Below, one piece after another: positions 42,423 to 51,961 of a DNA stretch of 64,000 bases (position 1 is its first letter; every line of letters starts with the position of its first letter). A model generated the notes under the pieces. That model made no database searches. It was not told where the DNA came from and saw only the letters and a list, made by a program, of their open reading frames with translations. The stretch comes from JARKPK01 sp964631235. Its GTDB lineage: Bacteria; Planctomycetota; Planctomycetia; Pirellulales; Thermoguttaceae. The DNA lies in contig CAZVZX010000025.1 of NCBI GenBank assembly GCA_964631235.1, forward strand, positions 9,751-73,750. Reading direction: 5' to 3'. The translations under genes and the position numbers were made by a program.

Positions 42423-44231
42423 TTAGCGACACAGGCGCATTGCCAACAGCGCAATATCGGTCGGCGTAATTCCGCTAATCCGCGAAGCCTGGGCCAAGTC
42501 GATCGGCCGGACCTGCGACAGTCGTTCGCGCGCCTCGGCCCTCAAGTGGCTGACAGTCGAATAGTCGAAGTCCGCCGGGATCTTCTGTGCCGCCAGCCGC
42601 TGCAACCGCGCAATCTCGCCATCTTGTCGGGCCAAGTAGCCCGCATATTTCGCATCGCACACCAACTGCTCGGCGACCTCGGGCGGGATGGCGGCCAGCG
42701 CGGGACACACGGCCACGGCGTCGGCCCAAGTGGCCTCGGGCCGACGAAGCACTTTGGCCAGCGTCGCCTCGCCGCAGCGAGTGCTTTCCAGCAGGCGCGC
42801 CGTCTGTTCGATCAACTCCGCCTTGGTGGAAAACCGTTGCCAGCGCGTGTCGTCCACGAGCCCAACCGAACGGCCCAGCGGCGTCAAACGTCGGTCGGCA
42901 TTATCGTGCCGCAGCGAAAGCCGGTACTCCGCCCGGCTGGTGAACATGCGGTACGGCTCGGCCACCGAGCGCGTCACCAAGTCGTCGATCATCACGCCCA
43001 GGTAGGCCTGGTTTCGGGCGGGCAACAACGGCTCGCGCCCGGCCGGAATCAGCGCGGCATTGGCCCCGGCAATCAAGCCCTGTCCGGCGGCCTCTTCGTA
43101 GCCCGTCGTTCCGTTCACCTGCCCGGCCAAGAAGAGGCCGGCGACCGCCTTCGTTTCCAACCACGGATAGAGCTGCTGCGGGGGAAGGTAATCGTACTCG
43201 ATGGCGTACCCGTAGCGGACGATCTCCGCCCGTTCCAGCCCGGGAATCAATCGGATCATCTGATCTTGGATGTCGCGCGGCAGGCTGGTGGATAGCCCGT
43301 TGACGTAAACCTCGCAGGTTTCCCGGCCTTCCGGCTCGAGGAAGATCTGGTGTCGCGGCCGGTCGGCGAAACGAAACACCTTTGTTTCGATCGACGGACA
43401 ATACCGCGGCCCCACCGACTGGATTTGCCCCGAGAACATTGGGGCGCGATCGGCATTCGCCCGAATCAGCTCATGAACCTCGGGCGTCGTGTAGGTGATC
43501 CAGCAGGGAATCTGCTCGCGGTCGATCGACGGCGTGAGAAACGAGAATGGCTGCGGCTGCCGATCGCCGTCTTGACGTTCGGTGCGGCTGTAGTCGATTG
43601 TTCGCCCGTTGAGCCGAGCAGGAGTTCCCGTTTTGAACCGTTGCAGAGTCAATCCGCATTCGGCCAGCGAGCGGCTCAATCCCTCGACAGCTTCCTCGCC
43701 CATTCGGCCGCCCGGCTGCTGCACCGGCCCGACATGGAGCAGCCCCCGCATAAACGTGCCCGCACAAATCACCACGGCCGCCGCCCGGTACTCGGCATCG
43801 CCGCGCACGGCGACACCCACCGCCCGCAACCGCCCCGCCGCGCGCTCGGTCAGAATCCGCTCGACCGTCTCTTGCCGCAGCGCGAGGTTGGGCTGCTGCT
43901 CGCAACGATGCTTCACCCATTGGCGGTAGGCGGCTTTGTCGGCCTGCGCCCTCGGGCCGTGCATCGCCGGCCCCTTGCTCCGGTTGAGCATGCGGAATTG
44001 GATCGCCGTGGCGTCGATCGCCTCGCCCATGATTCCGCCCAGGGCGTCGATTTCGCGGACGATCTGCCCTTTGGCCACGCCGCCGATGGCCGGGTTGCAG
44101 CTCATTTGCCCGATGGTGTCTAAATTGCTCGTCAGCAGCGCGGTTCGCGCGCCGATGCGTGCGGCAGCCAGCGCCGCCTCGATGCCGGCATGTCCCCCGC
44201 CAACGACGATCACATCGAATTCATACTTCAT
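42423..44231 (-). CDS. mnmG: tRNA uridine-5-carboxymethylaminomethyl(34) synthesis enzyme MnmG
   Basis: A 602-residue protein with the GidA/MnmG FAD-binding start VVGGGHAGIEAALAAARIGA and the diagnostic blocks SCNPAIGGVAKGQIVREIDALGG, cited here as SCNPAIGGVAKG and QIVREIDALGG. MLNRSKGPAMHGPRAQADK, KTGTPARLNG, YCPSIETKV, FLAGQVNGTTGYEEAA and TSRAEYRLSLRHDNAD also match. MnmG with MnmE modifies U34 of several tRNAs in the cytoplasm. The length is close to the usual 620-630. mnmE is not in the window. It is transcribed divergently from the small lipoprotein at 44663. Confidence 0.97.
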   Translation of the reverse strand: MKYEFDVIVVGGGHAGIEAALAAARIGARTALLTSNLDTIGQMSCNPAIGGVAKGQIVREIDALGGIMGEAIDATAIQFRMLNRSKGPAMHGPRAQADKAAYRQWVKHRCEQQPNLALRQETVERILTERAAGRLRAVGVAVRGDAEYRAAAVVICAGTFMRGLLHVGPVQQPGGRMGEEAVEGLSRSLAECGLTLQRFKTGTPARLNGRTIDYSRTERQDGDRQPQPFSFLTPSIDREQIPCWITYTTPEVHELIRANADRAPMFSGQIQSVGPRYCPSIETKVFRFADRPRHQIFLEPEGRETCEVYVNGLSTSLPRDIQDQMIRLIPGLERAEIVRYGYAIEYDYLPPQQLYPWLETKAVAGLFLAGQVNGTTGYEEAAGQGLIAGANAALIPAGREPLLPARNQAYLGVMIDDLVTRSVAEPYRMFTSRAEYRLSLRHDNADRRLTPLGRSVGLVDDTRWQRFSTKAELIEQTARLLESTRCGEATLAKVLRRPEATWADAVAVCPALAAIPPEVAEQLVCDAKYAGYLARQDGEIARLQRLAAQKIPADFDYSTVSHLRAEARERLSQVRPIDLAQASRISGITPTDIALLAMRLCR

Positions 44232-44662
44232 CGCAATTCAAATCTGATTGCCCGCCACACGAAACGCTCGCTACTCAAGTTGCTCGCTCGTTTGATCGCC
44301 CGCCGAGCGGCGGTCATCCAAATCATTGGCCGTCCAATGGTTCGCCACCCAGCCGTTCGCCAACGCGCCGGTGTTCGCCCGGGCCGGTGATCGCCCGGGC
44401 CGGACGCTCAGCCGCGGCCGACAGTGGCAATCGTTGCGGCCGCAGCACATAATGAGCAGCACATAATGACCGGTCGGATCGGACAAGCAGGCGGCTTGTC
44501 CTCTCAAAGGCACGGCCGTTCGCCAAGTTGAGACGCCGGGATCATCCGAAGAACCTTTCGGGTCCGCGCGTGCTCACCAGGAGAACCCGCCGTGCGACAA
44601 CCGTGATCCCTTGGGCCATCGGCGGCCGAAGTCCAATCGCGGTCAACCGAACACCGAGGTGA
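44232..44662. other. Divergent intergenic region with a 14-bp duplication
   Basis: 431 bases between mnmG (minus) and the small lipoprotein (plus). It contains the tandem repeat at 44442-44469. No coding frame of recognisable family or RNA gene was seen. Confidence 0.4.
44442..44469. repeat. Perfect tandem 14-bp duplication
   Basis: GCAGCACATAATGA occurs twice in direct succession (44442-44455 and 44456-44469), about 210 bp upstream of the mnmG start and 190 bp upstream of the lipoprotein start. It could be a binding site or a recent slippage event. Confidence 0.7.
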
Positions 44663-45127
44663 ATGATGCGTATTCTACCTCAATTTCTCCGCGGCGATGA
44701 GCCACAACATCGGCATCGTGCGGCAACGATCGGGTTTCTGCCCGGTGCCGTCTTGCGGTGTTCGATCGCTGCGGCTGGATCGGTCGCGTTGCTGCTGCTC
44801 GGCTGTCGCGCCGAGGTAATGGAGGTGCCCGATCGGGTCGTCGAGCATAGCCACATTTCGGTTGCTGCCTGTTTCGCCTGCCGCGATCGCGAGACCTTGA
44901 CTGAGGCCCTCGAACTGCGTCAATCCGATCGTGAGGCGTTCGCCCGGCTGCGGACCTCGGGCAAAATTGTGCCGGTCGGCCGCGGCGAACGGGTGAAGCT
45001 GTTGGCCACGGCCGAGAACGGCAAATATGCCAAAATCCGACTGAAGAAAGACCCCAACGATTTTTGGACGTTGACGGAGTGGCTCAAACCCTACGATCCC
45101 GACAAAGATGGCCCAAAACCCCGCTGA
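44663..45127 (+). CDS. Small hypothetical lipoprotein
   Basis: A 154-residue protein with a hydrophobic stretch ending in a lipobox LLGC (Cys48), then about 105 residues. The C-terminal part (VPVGRGERVKLLATAENGKY and AKIRLKKDPNDFWTLTEWLKP) looks like a small beta-barrel of the SH3-like kind, with VKLL, AKIRL and WTLTEWL strands. It is not a family I recognise. A short motif ACFACRDRETL follows the lipid site and has two Cys. The start may be Met1 or Met2 (44666); GAGGTG lies upstream. Function unknown. Confidence 0.65.
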   Translation: MMRILPQFLRGDEPQHRHRAATIGFLPGAVLRCSIAAAGSVALLLLGCRAEVMEVPDRVVEHSHISVAACFACRDRETLTEALELRQSDREAFARLRTSGKIVPVGRGERVKLLATAENGKYAKIRLKKDPNDFWTLTEWLKPYDPDKDGPKPR

Positions 45128-45306
45128 ACCATCGCCGCTGCGCAACCCCTGAATGAAACTGCCCGTGGCAAAGGACCGTCTGAGCAGCGATAGCGCGCGA
45201 TGGGCGTTTTGCGGCGACGGCGGCCGCCCGCCGAATCGCGCGGATCTATTCCTGCCTTTCGCAGCGAGAAATGAGTTCTATTTTGCGGGCAAATTTGGGT
45301 GCTTTC

Positions 45307-45334
45307 TTGCAGAGGAATATGGGTAACATATCAG
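45307..45334 (+). promoter_or_regulatory. Candidate promoter of the M23-esterase gene
   Basis: TTGCAG (45307-45312), a 16-nt spacer and TATCAG (45329-45334), about 60 bp upstream of the start codon at 45394. It sits in an AT-richer stretch. Confidence 0.35.
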
Positions 45335-45393
45335 GGATTCATCTCAGCGAACGAGGACTCTCGACCACGACGTGCCCCCGGAGGATTCGTGCC

Positions 45394-47886
45394 ATGGTCA
45401 AGCGATTTGGTTCGGCTACGTTGTTGTTTGTGTGCGTTGTGCTTGGAGGAGGTGCGGCCCGGAGTCTGAGCGCCGAATCCGCCCCGCAACTCACCCCGCC
45501 GCGCGTGGTGATCGATCTCGATGTCGGCGCGGAAGCACAAGTGGAACTGACCGACGGCAGCAAGGCCATCGTGAGACTGCTGGCTGTCGAGGAAACGCGC
45601 GACCCGATCCGAGGGGCAGTCCGCGAAGCGCGGGCACAGGTGGAGATCAACGGCCAAAAGGCTTGGCTCGTCTCGGCCAACTACCGGCTGCCGCAGTTGG
45701 TCGGCGGAGTGCAGGTGGATTGCCCCGTCACGCATGCGCTGAACAAAGACGCCAACCGCGACGCCTGGGCGTTGGAAAAGGCGGCCCGATTGCGCCTTTG
45801 GCCGGCCAAGTCGCCGTGGATCAACCCGGGCACCTTCACCTATCCGGTGCGACAACGGTGGTTCGCCAGCAGTTCGCAAATGGCGAACGAACCGACGTTT
45901 GTCGATTCGGCCGAACGGCTCTCGCCCGGCAAGATCTATTATCACTGGGGGCTCGACTTCGGCGGGTCGGAGGGGCAAGACGAAGTGGTTGCGGCCACCG
46001 ACGGGCTGGTTGTTTCGGCCGGCACCGCGCGGCTCGACGGCCACGAGAACACGCCTGTCTCCCCTCGCTACGATGTGGTGTACGTGCTCGACGCTCGCGG
46101 CTGGTACTACCGCTACAGCCACCTGCACACGATCGATCCGGCGATCAAGCCCGGGGCGACGGTCCGCCAGGGGCAACGCATCGGGCTGCTGGGCAAAGAG
46201 GGCGGCAGCGGCGGATGGTCGCACCTGCATTTCGACATCTACACGCGCCAGCCCTCGGGCCGCTGGGGATGTGAAGAGGCCTACGCCTACGTGTGGGAGG
46301 CTTATCATCGCGAGTTTTCGCCGAAGATCGTGGCCGTCGCCCGGCCGCACCAACTGGTGCTTTCCGGCGACGAAGTCGAACTTGACGGCTCTCGTTCGTT
46401 CGCGGCCGAGCCGATCGTCTCGTACCAGTGGCTCTTCAGCGATGGCGGCAAGGCCGAAGGCCCCAAAATTCGCCGTCGCTACGAGCGCGCGGGCTACTAC
46501 AGCGAAGTCCTTCGAGTTACCGACGGGCAGGGCCGCACCAGCCACGATGTCGTCGTCATCATCGTCATCGACCGCGAGCACCGCGACCGCTTGCCGCCGT
46601 CGGTTCACGTCGTCTTCCATCCGAGTCTCGAGAATCGGGCCGGGCAAGAGATTTCGTTCAAGGCGCGAACCTTCGGCACGCAGGAAGGCGAAGAGCGATG
46701 GGATTTCGGCGACGGCTCGCCGCCGCAAACCACCAAGTCCGACGGCAACAAGAAGCCGCTCGCGCCCGATGGCTACGTCGAATTGAAGCACACCTACCAA
46801 GCGCCGGGCGTGTACATCGTAACCGTCGAGCGGACGAATGAGCATGGCGTACGTTCGGTCGGCCGCGTGTGGCTCGAAGTGAAGCCGGCGAACCCCGCGG
46901 GCAGCGGAGCAACCGCAGCGCCAACTTCGGGAAGAGCGCCCACCTCGGAAGCAGCGTTGATCGGCGGAGAGGCGTTGGTTGGTGCGCCCGCCGGATCTTC
47001 GGTCGTGGAAGGCCCGACGGGGCGTTCGGCACATTCCGCCATTTCGCTCGCCGAATCGCCCGAAGGGCCGCCGGTCGTCCGGCTTTGGCCCGGCAAGGCC
47101 CCGGGCGAAAAGGGCGACATCGGGCCGGAGAAGATCGAGCCGCCCAAACAGGAGCCGAAGCCGATCGTCCGCATCACCAACGTAACCGAACCGACGATCA
47201 CCGTGTTCAAACCGCCGGCGGACAAAGATACCGGCGCGGCCGTGCTTATCTGCCCCGGCGGCGGCTACAGCATCTTGGCGTTCAACCACGAGGGCGAAGA
47301 TGTCGCCCGATGGCTCAATTCTCTCGGCGTTACCGGCGTGTTGCTCAAATACCGTGTGCCGCGGCGCGCGGGCTTGCCCAAGCACCTTGCCCCGTTGCAA
47401 GACGCACAACGGGCGATGAGCTTGGTCCGCGCGCGGGCCGAACAGTGGAAGATCGACCCGAAACGAATCGGCATCTTGGGCTTCTCGGCCGGCGGGCATT
47501 TGGCGGCCGCCACCTCGTGCAATTTCGATCAGCGACAATACGAGCCGATCGACGAGATCGACCGCCAAAGCTGTCGGCCCGACTTCGCCGTGCTGGTTTA
47601 TCCGGCCTACCTCGTGGAAAAGGAGTCGCTTGCCCCGGAGATCCGCGTCTCGAAGGAAAACCCGCCGACGCTGTTCATTCACGCCGCCGATGATCGGATC
47701 AGTCCCGAGAACAGCATCGCCATGTTCCGCGCGCTGAGGCAGCAGGGCGTGCCTGCCGAGCTGCACGTTTACGGATCGGGCGGACACGGGTTCGGGATGC
47801 ACGAGAACGGACAACCGGTCAACCGCTGGCCCGACCGTGCCGCGGACTGGATGAAACAACAAGGCTGGCTGAACAAGCTCGAATAA
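45394..47886 (+). CDS. Exported M23 peptidase - PKD - alpha/beta esterase fusion
   Basis: An 830-residue secreted protein (signal ATLLFVCVVLGGGAARSLSAE). Part 1 (about 150-290) is an M23 (LytM-like) metallopeptidase domain: H184-x3-D188 in YYHWGLDFGG, then SHLH near 250 and WSHLHFDIY (His277, His279), i.e. the zinc and catalytic residues. Part 2 (about 325-500) is PKD-like (VSYQWLFSDGGKAEGP, WDFGDGSPPQTT). Part 3 (about 565-830) is an acetylxylan-esterase-like hydrolase: LWPGKAPGEKGDIGPEK, CPGGGYSILAFNHEG, GFSAGGH (Ser698), Asp767 and GGHGFGM (His798). One uninterrupted frame joins all three. ATG 45394 has GGAGG upstream. The GH10 gene follows 135 bp later. Confidence 0.88.
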   Translation: MVKRFGSATLLFVCVVLGGGAARSLSAESAPQLTPPRVVIDLDVGAEAQVELTDGSKAIVRLLAVEETRDPIRGAVREARAQVEINGQKAWLVSANYRLPQLVGGVQVDCPVTHALNKDANRDAWALEKAARLRLWPAKSPWINPGTFTYPVRQRWFASSSQMANEPTFVDSAERLSPGKIYYHWGLDFGGSEGQDEVVAATDGLVVSAGTARLDGHENTPVSPRYDVVYVLDARGWYYRYSHLHTIDPAIKPGATVRQGQRIGLLGKEGGSGGWSHLHFDIYTRQPSGRWGCEEAYAYVWEAYHREFSPKIVAVARPHQLVLSGDEVELDGSRSFAAEPIVSYQWLFSDGGKAEGPKIRRRYERAGYYSEVLRVTDGQGRTSHDVVVIIVIDREHRDRLPPSVHVVFHPSLENRAGQEISFKARTFGTQEGEERWDFGDGSPPQTTKSDGNKKPLAPDGYVELKHTYQAPGVYIVTVERTNEHGVRSVGRVWLEVKPANPAGSGATAAPTSGRAPTSEAALIGGEALVGAPAGSSVVEGPTGRSAHSAISLAESPEGPPVVRLWPGKAPGEKGDIGPEKIEPPKQEPKPIVRITNVTEPTITVFKPPADKDTGAAVLICPGGGYSILAFNHEGEDVARWLNSLGVTGVLLKYRVPRRAGLPKHLAPLQDAQRAMSLVRARAEQWKIDPKRIGILGFSAGGHLAAATSCNFDQRQYEPIDEIDRQSCRPDFAVLVYPAYLVEKESLAPEIRVSKENPPTLFIHAADDRISPENSIAMFRALRQQGVPAELHVYGSGGHGFGMHENGQPVNRWPDRAADWMKQQGWLNKLE

Positions 47887-48021
47887 GGCACCCCGGGGGC
47901 GATGCCGCCGGGTCGGCAGAGGCTCGCGGGTTGGCATTGGTTCTCGGGAGATCGATGGGCACTGCCTCCGCGTCGTCGAGGTCTTTTCCCTGGTTCTAAG
48001 CACCCGGTTGGGAGGATGGTG

Positions 48022-49425
48022 ATGACACGTCTTCTGGCGAATATCGTTTGCCGAATTCAATGCGATGCCGGGCTAAGGCGCTTTGCCGTTGCATTGCCCG
48101 CCGCCCTAATGGCTGTGTTCGCGATCATTCGGCCCGTTTGGGGTGCGCTGCCCGAGGTGTACGCGCAGCGTTGGCGCGATCCGAAGCTAGCCGCGAGAAT
48201 CGATGAGAACATCGAAAAGTACCGTAAGGGAGACGCGACGATCACCGTCGTCGATTCGGCGGGGCGACCGATCGAGGGCGCGGCAATCGAGTTTCGGCAG
48301 ACGGGGCACGAGTTCCTCTTCGGCTGCAACGCCTTCGTCCTCGGCCAACTGAAAACGCCCGAGGAAAACCAACGCTACGAGCAATCCTTTCTGCGGCTGT
48401 TCAACTTTGCCACGGTGCCGTTGTATTGGGAAGGAACGGAACCGACCCGCGGAGAATTGCGCTATGCCGAGGGCGGGCGCGACATTTGGCGTCGGCCCCC
48501 GCCCGACCGTTTTCTGCCTTGGGCGAAGCGGCATGGACTGACGCTCAAGGGCCATCCGCTGCTGTGGCATGCGTACAATCCGCCGTGGCTCCCCAAGGAA
48601 GCCGATGAGTTGCGCGATCTGTATCGCAAGCGATTCCGCGAAATTGCCGAGCGATACGGGCGCGAGATTCCCATCTTCGACGTGGTCAACGAGTCGCTCG
48701 TGTGCCGAAACACGTATCCGTTATTCACGCCCGATCGCGCATACGTCCGCTGGGCGTTTGCCGAGGCCGCCCCGCTGTTCCCTGCGTCAACCACCCTGAT
48801 GATCAACGAAGTAACCGACTTCAACTTTCAGCCGTTCGAGCGCAACCCCTACGTCGCGCAGATTCGCGGACTCATCGCGGACGGGGCGGCCGTTCGCGGC
48901 ATCGGGCTGCAATATCACTTTTTCCGCCGCGCTGCGCTCGATGCCTTTCTCGCCGGCCCGAAATGCGACCCGGCCGCGCTGCTCGATCTGTACGAGGCCT
49001 TCGCCCAGTTCAAACTGCCGCTCTACATCACCGAGATCACGATTCCCTCGGCCGGCCCCGACGGCGAGAGCCTTCAGGCCGAGGTGGTCCGCGACCACTA
49101 CCGGCTGTGGTTCAGCGCGCCGACGATGGCGGGCATCACCTGGTGGAACCTGGGCGACGGCACGGCGGTCAAGGGCGAGAACGAGGCTCAAGGCGGGCTG
49201 CTAGACGGCGAACTGAACCCCAAGGCCGCCTACCACGCGCTGGATGACTTGATCAACAAGCAGTGGAAGACCCGGGCCGAAGGGAAGACCGACGAAAAGG
49301 GCCGCGCTGGTTTCCGCGGCTTTTTCGGCAAGTACACCGTTCGGGTTTCGCATGGTGGCCAGTCGCGCGAGTTCCAAATCGATCACGCTTCGCGCGGTAC
49401 CCGCGAGCACAAATTGGTGTACTGA
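48022..49425 (+). CDS. Exported glycoside hydrolase family 10 (endo-xylanase-like)
   Basis: A 467-residue protein with a signal peptide (FAVALPAALMAVFAIIRPVWG). A short carboxypeptidase-regulatory-like strand region (ATITVVDSAGRPIEGAAIEF) leads into a GH10 TIM barrel: FATVPLYWEGTEPTRGEL, LKGHPLLWHAYNPPWLP, acid/base Glu224 in FDVVNESLV, GIGLQYHFF, and nucleophile Glu338 in LYITEITIPS. GH10 enzymes cut beta-1,4-xylan. GGAGG fits ATG 48022 best; ATG 48016 and GTG 48019 are alternatives. Next to the esterase-carrying gene at 45394, it suggests joint attack on acetylated xylan. Confidence 0.9.
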   Translation: MTRLLANIVCRIQCDAGLRRFAVALPAALMAVFAIIRPVWGALPEVYAQRWRDPKLAARIDENIEKYRKGDATITVVDSAGRPIEGAAIEFRQTGHEFLFGCNAFVLGQLKTPEENQRYEQSFLRLFNFATVPLYWEGTEPTRGELRYAEGGRDIWRRPPPDRFLPWAKRHGLTLKGHPLLWHAYNPPWLPKEADELRDLYRKRFREIAERYGREIPIFDVVNESLVCRNTYPLFTPDRAYVRWAFAEAAPLFPASTTLMINEVTDFNFQPFERNPYVAQIRGLIADGAAVRGIGLQYHFFRRAALDAFLAGPKCDPAALLDLYEAFAQFKLPLYITEITIPSAGPDGESLQAEVVRDHYRLWFSAPTMAGITWWNLGDGTAVKGENEAQGGLLDGELNPKAAYHALDDLINKQWKTRAEGKTDEKGRAGFRGFFGKYTVRVSHGGQSREFQIDHASRGTREHKLVY

Positions 49426-49452
49426 GCGAAGAGATCGCTTGGGGCGCAGGCC

Positions 49453-49558
49453 AAATCGTCCCACACGATCGCGAAAGCGGACGCGGACGCAGCGAAGCGG
49501 CTCTCTTGCGTGCAATCCCCGATTGAACCGCGTTCCGCCTTTCGCGGTTTTTGTTTAG
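49453..49558 (+). repeat. Dispersed ~105-bp intergenic repeat, copy C
   Basis: Plus-strand copy, 28 bp after the GH10 stop. It begins AAATCGTCCCACACGATCGC and ends AACCGCGTTCCGCCTTTCGC then GGTTTTTGTTTAG; AACCGCG can pair with CGCGGTT, followed by a T-rich tail, so it looks like an intrinsic terminator for the GH10 transcript. The GC core is less conserved than in copies A and D. Confidence 0.75.
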
Positions 49559-49754
49559 CAGCCTGCCGAAACAGGTGATCTTGTCGGCACTGCTCGCTTT
49601 GTTTTCCGCGAATATTTCGATGCGAGCACCTGCCATCCTTGGGCCTTTTTCAACAGGCTGTCAGGTCGGCCCGATGGCAACGCCTCGGCGACGCCGGTTG
49701 AGTGGTCGTCCGACGCCATTGGTCGGCGAGAGTTGCGATACGCGGATGGGTTGT
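49559..49754. other. Rest of the GH10-tadC convergent gap (49426-49754)
   Basis: The 329-bp gap between convergent genes holds repeat copy C and then these 196 bases, in which I see no gene. A plus-strand frame across the gap is a shadow of the repeat. Confidence 0.5.
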
Positions 49755-50720
49755 TCAGCCGCCCATTTTCGGGAAGAGCTCGCGGGCCATGGTGATCGCC
49801 GCCGGGCCGACCAGCACGATAAAGATGCCTGGGAAGATGAAGAGCACCAGCGGGAAGATCAGCTTCACCGCGGTTTTGGCGGCCTTCTCTTCGGCCAATT
49901 GCTGGCGGCGGGTGCGGAGCGAATCGCTTTGCACGCGCAGCGCCTGGGCCACGCTGCTGCCGAATTTGTCGGCCTGAATCAACACCGCGCCCAAGGCGCG
50001 GAGGTCGGGCACATCCGTGCGGTTGCCGAGTTCGTGAAGCACTTCGGCCCTGGGCCGGCCCATCTGCAATTGGAAATTGGCCAGGGCGAACTCCTCACAG
50101 AGCACCGGATAGCTGTCTTTCATTTCGTCGGCCACGCGGCGCATCGCCTGATCGAGCCCTAATCCGGCCTCGACGCAGACAACCATCAAATCGAGCGCGT
50201 CGGGCAACGCGAGAAAGATCGCTTGTTTGCGCTTTTTTCCCAGATAGCCGATGACCAATTCGGGCAAATAGAAGAGCGATCCGGCCAGCAGAACGGTGTA
50301 GAGCCCGGCCTTCTGAGTCAGCCCGTGCCACAACACACTGATTCCGCCGAATGCGAACAGCCCGAGCACCAGCCCGGCGAATTTCAGCCCGAGAAAGATC
50401 GTCACCGCCGACTCGCCGCGAAAGCCGGCGACGGTGAGTCGTTTGCGCAAGGTGCTGACTTCGGCTTCGTTTTTCGGTTGCAGCGGTTTGGCCAGAGCCG
50501 GAGCGGCTTGTTCCAATGCGCGGGTGATGGCGTTGCCGCCCGAACTGGCCGTCGCCGTGCGGCGTTTGTTGGGCGAGCGGAGTTCGGCCAAACGTTCGAT
50601 CGTCCGCGAGTTGCCGGCCGCAACCCAATCGAGCGCCCACCATGCCAACGCGGCAATGGCGCCGAAAACCGCCACCGGAGTCAGCGTCGATAGATTGACG
50701 ATTTCGATGGCAAAGGTCAT
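49755..50720 (-). CDS. tadC: Tad pilus inner-membrane platform protein TadC (type II secretion F domain)
   Basis: A 321-residue membrane protein with the T2SSF (GspF-like) domain. It has an N-terminal helix, a charged cytoplasmic segment, two mid helices (VTIFLGLKFAGLVLGLFAFG and LYTVLLAGSLFYLPELVIGY), and the conserved LPDALDLMVVCVEAGLGLDQ region with VADEMKDSYPVLCEEFALAN. It ends with a C-terminal helix (LIFPLVLFIFPGIFIVLVGP). It anchors the ATPase and passes pilin subunits in the inner membrane. It is the last gene of the Tad locus on the minus strand and starts 116 bp after tadB ends. Confidence 0.9.
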   Translation of the reverse strand: MTFAIEIVNLSTLTPVAVFGAIAALAWWALDWVAAGNSRTIERLAELRSPNKRRTATASSGGNAITRALEQAAPALAKPLQPKNEAEVSTLRKRLTVAGFRGESAVTIFLGLKFAGLVLGLFAFGGISVLWHGLTQKAGLYTVLLAGSLFYLPELVIGYLGKKRKQAIFLALPDALDLMVVCVEAGLGLDQAMRRVADEMKDSYPVLCEEFALANFQLQMGRPRAEVLHELGNRTDVPDLRALGAVLIQADKFGSSVAQALRVQSDSLRTRRQQLAEEKAAKTAVKLIFPLVLFIFPGIFIVLVGPAAITMARELFPKMGG

Positions 50721-50835
50721 CGCAATTTACCTGTTTCATCCCCGGAGCGACGGCGACACTCGGTTTGCTTTTTTGGCCGAACAGCCGGGGCGTTCGTTTG
50801 CCCGCCGAGCCGCATCGCTCCCTCGGGGTCAGCAC

Positions 50836-51804
50836 TTATACTTGGATATTGACGATCTTGCGGATCACCGCTGCGCCGAGCAACTGCATGATGATCCCGC
50901 CCAACAACATCTTCTTTCCCATCGGATCGGTGAACAGCACCATCACGTAGTCGGGATTGAGGTAGAGGACCACGAAGAACAAGAGCACCGGCAAGGCCAA
51001 AAGCACCACGCCGGAAAGTCGGCCTTCGCCGGTCAGCGCTTGCACCTGTCCCCAAATGCGAAATCGATCGCGGATCAGCGAGCCGATTTTGTCGAGGATT
51101 TCAGCCAAATCGCCGCCAGTCTGCCGCTGCAAAATCACAGCGGTGGCGAAGAACCGAAGATCGAGGTTCGGCACCCGTTCGGTCATCGCACGCAACGACT
51201 CTTCGAGGGGAACGCCGAGGTTCTGCTCTTCGAAAACGCGGTTGAACTCGCGGGCGATCGGATCGGGCATCTCATTGCCGACCATATTGAACCCATAGGC
51301 GATGCTTTGTCCGGCCCGCAATCCGCGAGCGAGCATCTCCATCGCTTCGGGCAATTGGGCGCCGAACTTCTTCAGCCGCCGTTTCCGCCGCCACAAGAGC
51401 CACATGATCGGCAACGCGCCGAAGAACAGCGCCGCCAGCGGCAGCAGCGCCGGATGGACCCTCAGCGCGCCGAGCAAGGCGGCTCCGCCCAGCGCCAAAC
51501 CGCCGCAGATCAGTGCCAGTTGCGTGGGGGTGAGCGAAACGTCGGCCTGTTCGAAAAGCAGCCGCACATCGCCGAACCGCTTCAGCACGGTTTCGAGCAG
51601 GCTCGGCCGATCGTCGAGCGCCTCGGCCAGCAAATTGCCCGGCTTCAAACCGTCTTTGCCCTTGGGCGTGTGCGATGTGATCGATTGCAGCCGATCTTCC
51701 AACCGACCGCCGCTGCGGTCGCGGAGGATCAGGGCCACCCCGGCCACCAAGGCGGATACGGCCACAAACGCCGCACCTGCGATCAAGATCATTCCGGTGC
51801 TCAT
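50836..51804 (-). CDS. tadB: Tad pilus inner-membrane platform protein TadB
   Basis: A 322-residue paralogue of TadC with a T2SSF domain. It has an N-terminal helix (MILIAGAAFVAVSALVAG), a middle helix pair (LICGGLALGGAALLGALRV), the LPEAMEMLARGLRAGQSIAY motif with MVGNEMPDPIAREFNRVFEE, and C-terminal helices (VVLLALPVLLFFVVLYLNPD). TadB and TadC work together with the CpaF ATPase as the platform of the Flp pilus. It lies between cpaF (157 bp upstream) and tadC. A four-gene order cpaE-cpaF-tadB-tadC is typical of the locus. Confidence 0.92.
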   Translation of the reverse strand: MSTGMILIAGAAFVAVSALVAGVALILRDRSGGRLEDRLQSITSHTPKGKDGLKPGNLLAEALDDRPSLLETVLKRFGDVRLLFEQADVSLTPTQLALICGGLALGGAALLGALRVHPALLPLAALFFGALPIMWLLWRRKRRLKKFGAQLPEAMEMLARGLRAGQSIAYGFNMVGNEMPDPIAREFNRVFEEQNLGVPLEESLRAMTERVPNLDLRFFATAVILQRQTGGDLAEILDKIGSLIRDRFRIWGQVQALTGEGRLSGVVLLALPVLLFFVVLYLNPDYVMVLFTDPMGKKMLLGGIIMQLLGAAVIRKIVNIQV

Positions 51805-51961
51805 CAGCGAGCCTTCTGTTCTATCTCGTGGCGGCCGATCGCCGTGCGGTTGCGTTGCGGTCGGCCTCGATCCGGATTTCGCCAGTCGTTATCGGTGATC
51901 GCCGATCGGAGCCGTTCGTTGCGGGTTGCCGCGGCGCGGCACCGATCGGCGCTGCGTTGGT

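Noticed and set aside
45331..48060. Minus-strand open frame of about 909 codons, the longest frame in this region
   Set aside because: It is antisense to the M23-PKD-esterase gene with intact catalytic residues; length alone is not evidence at this GC content.
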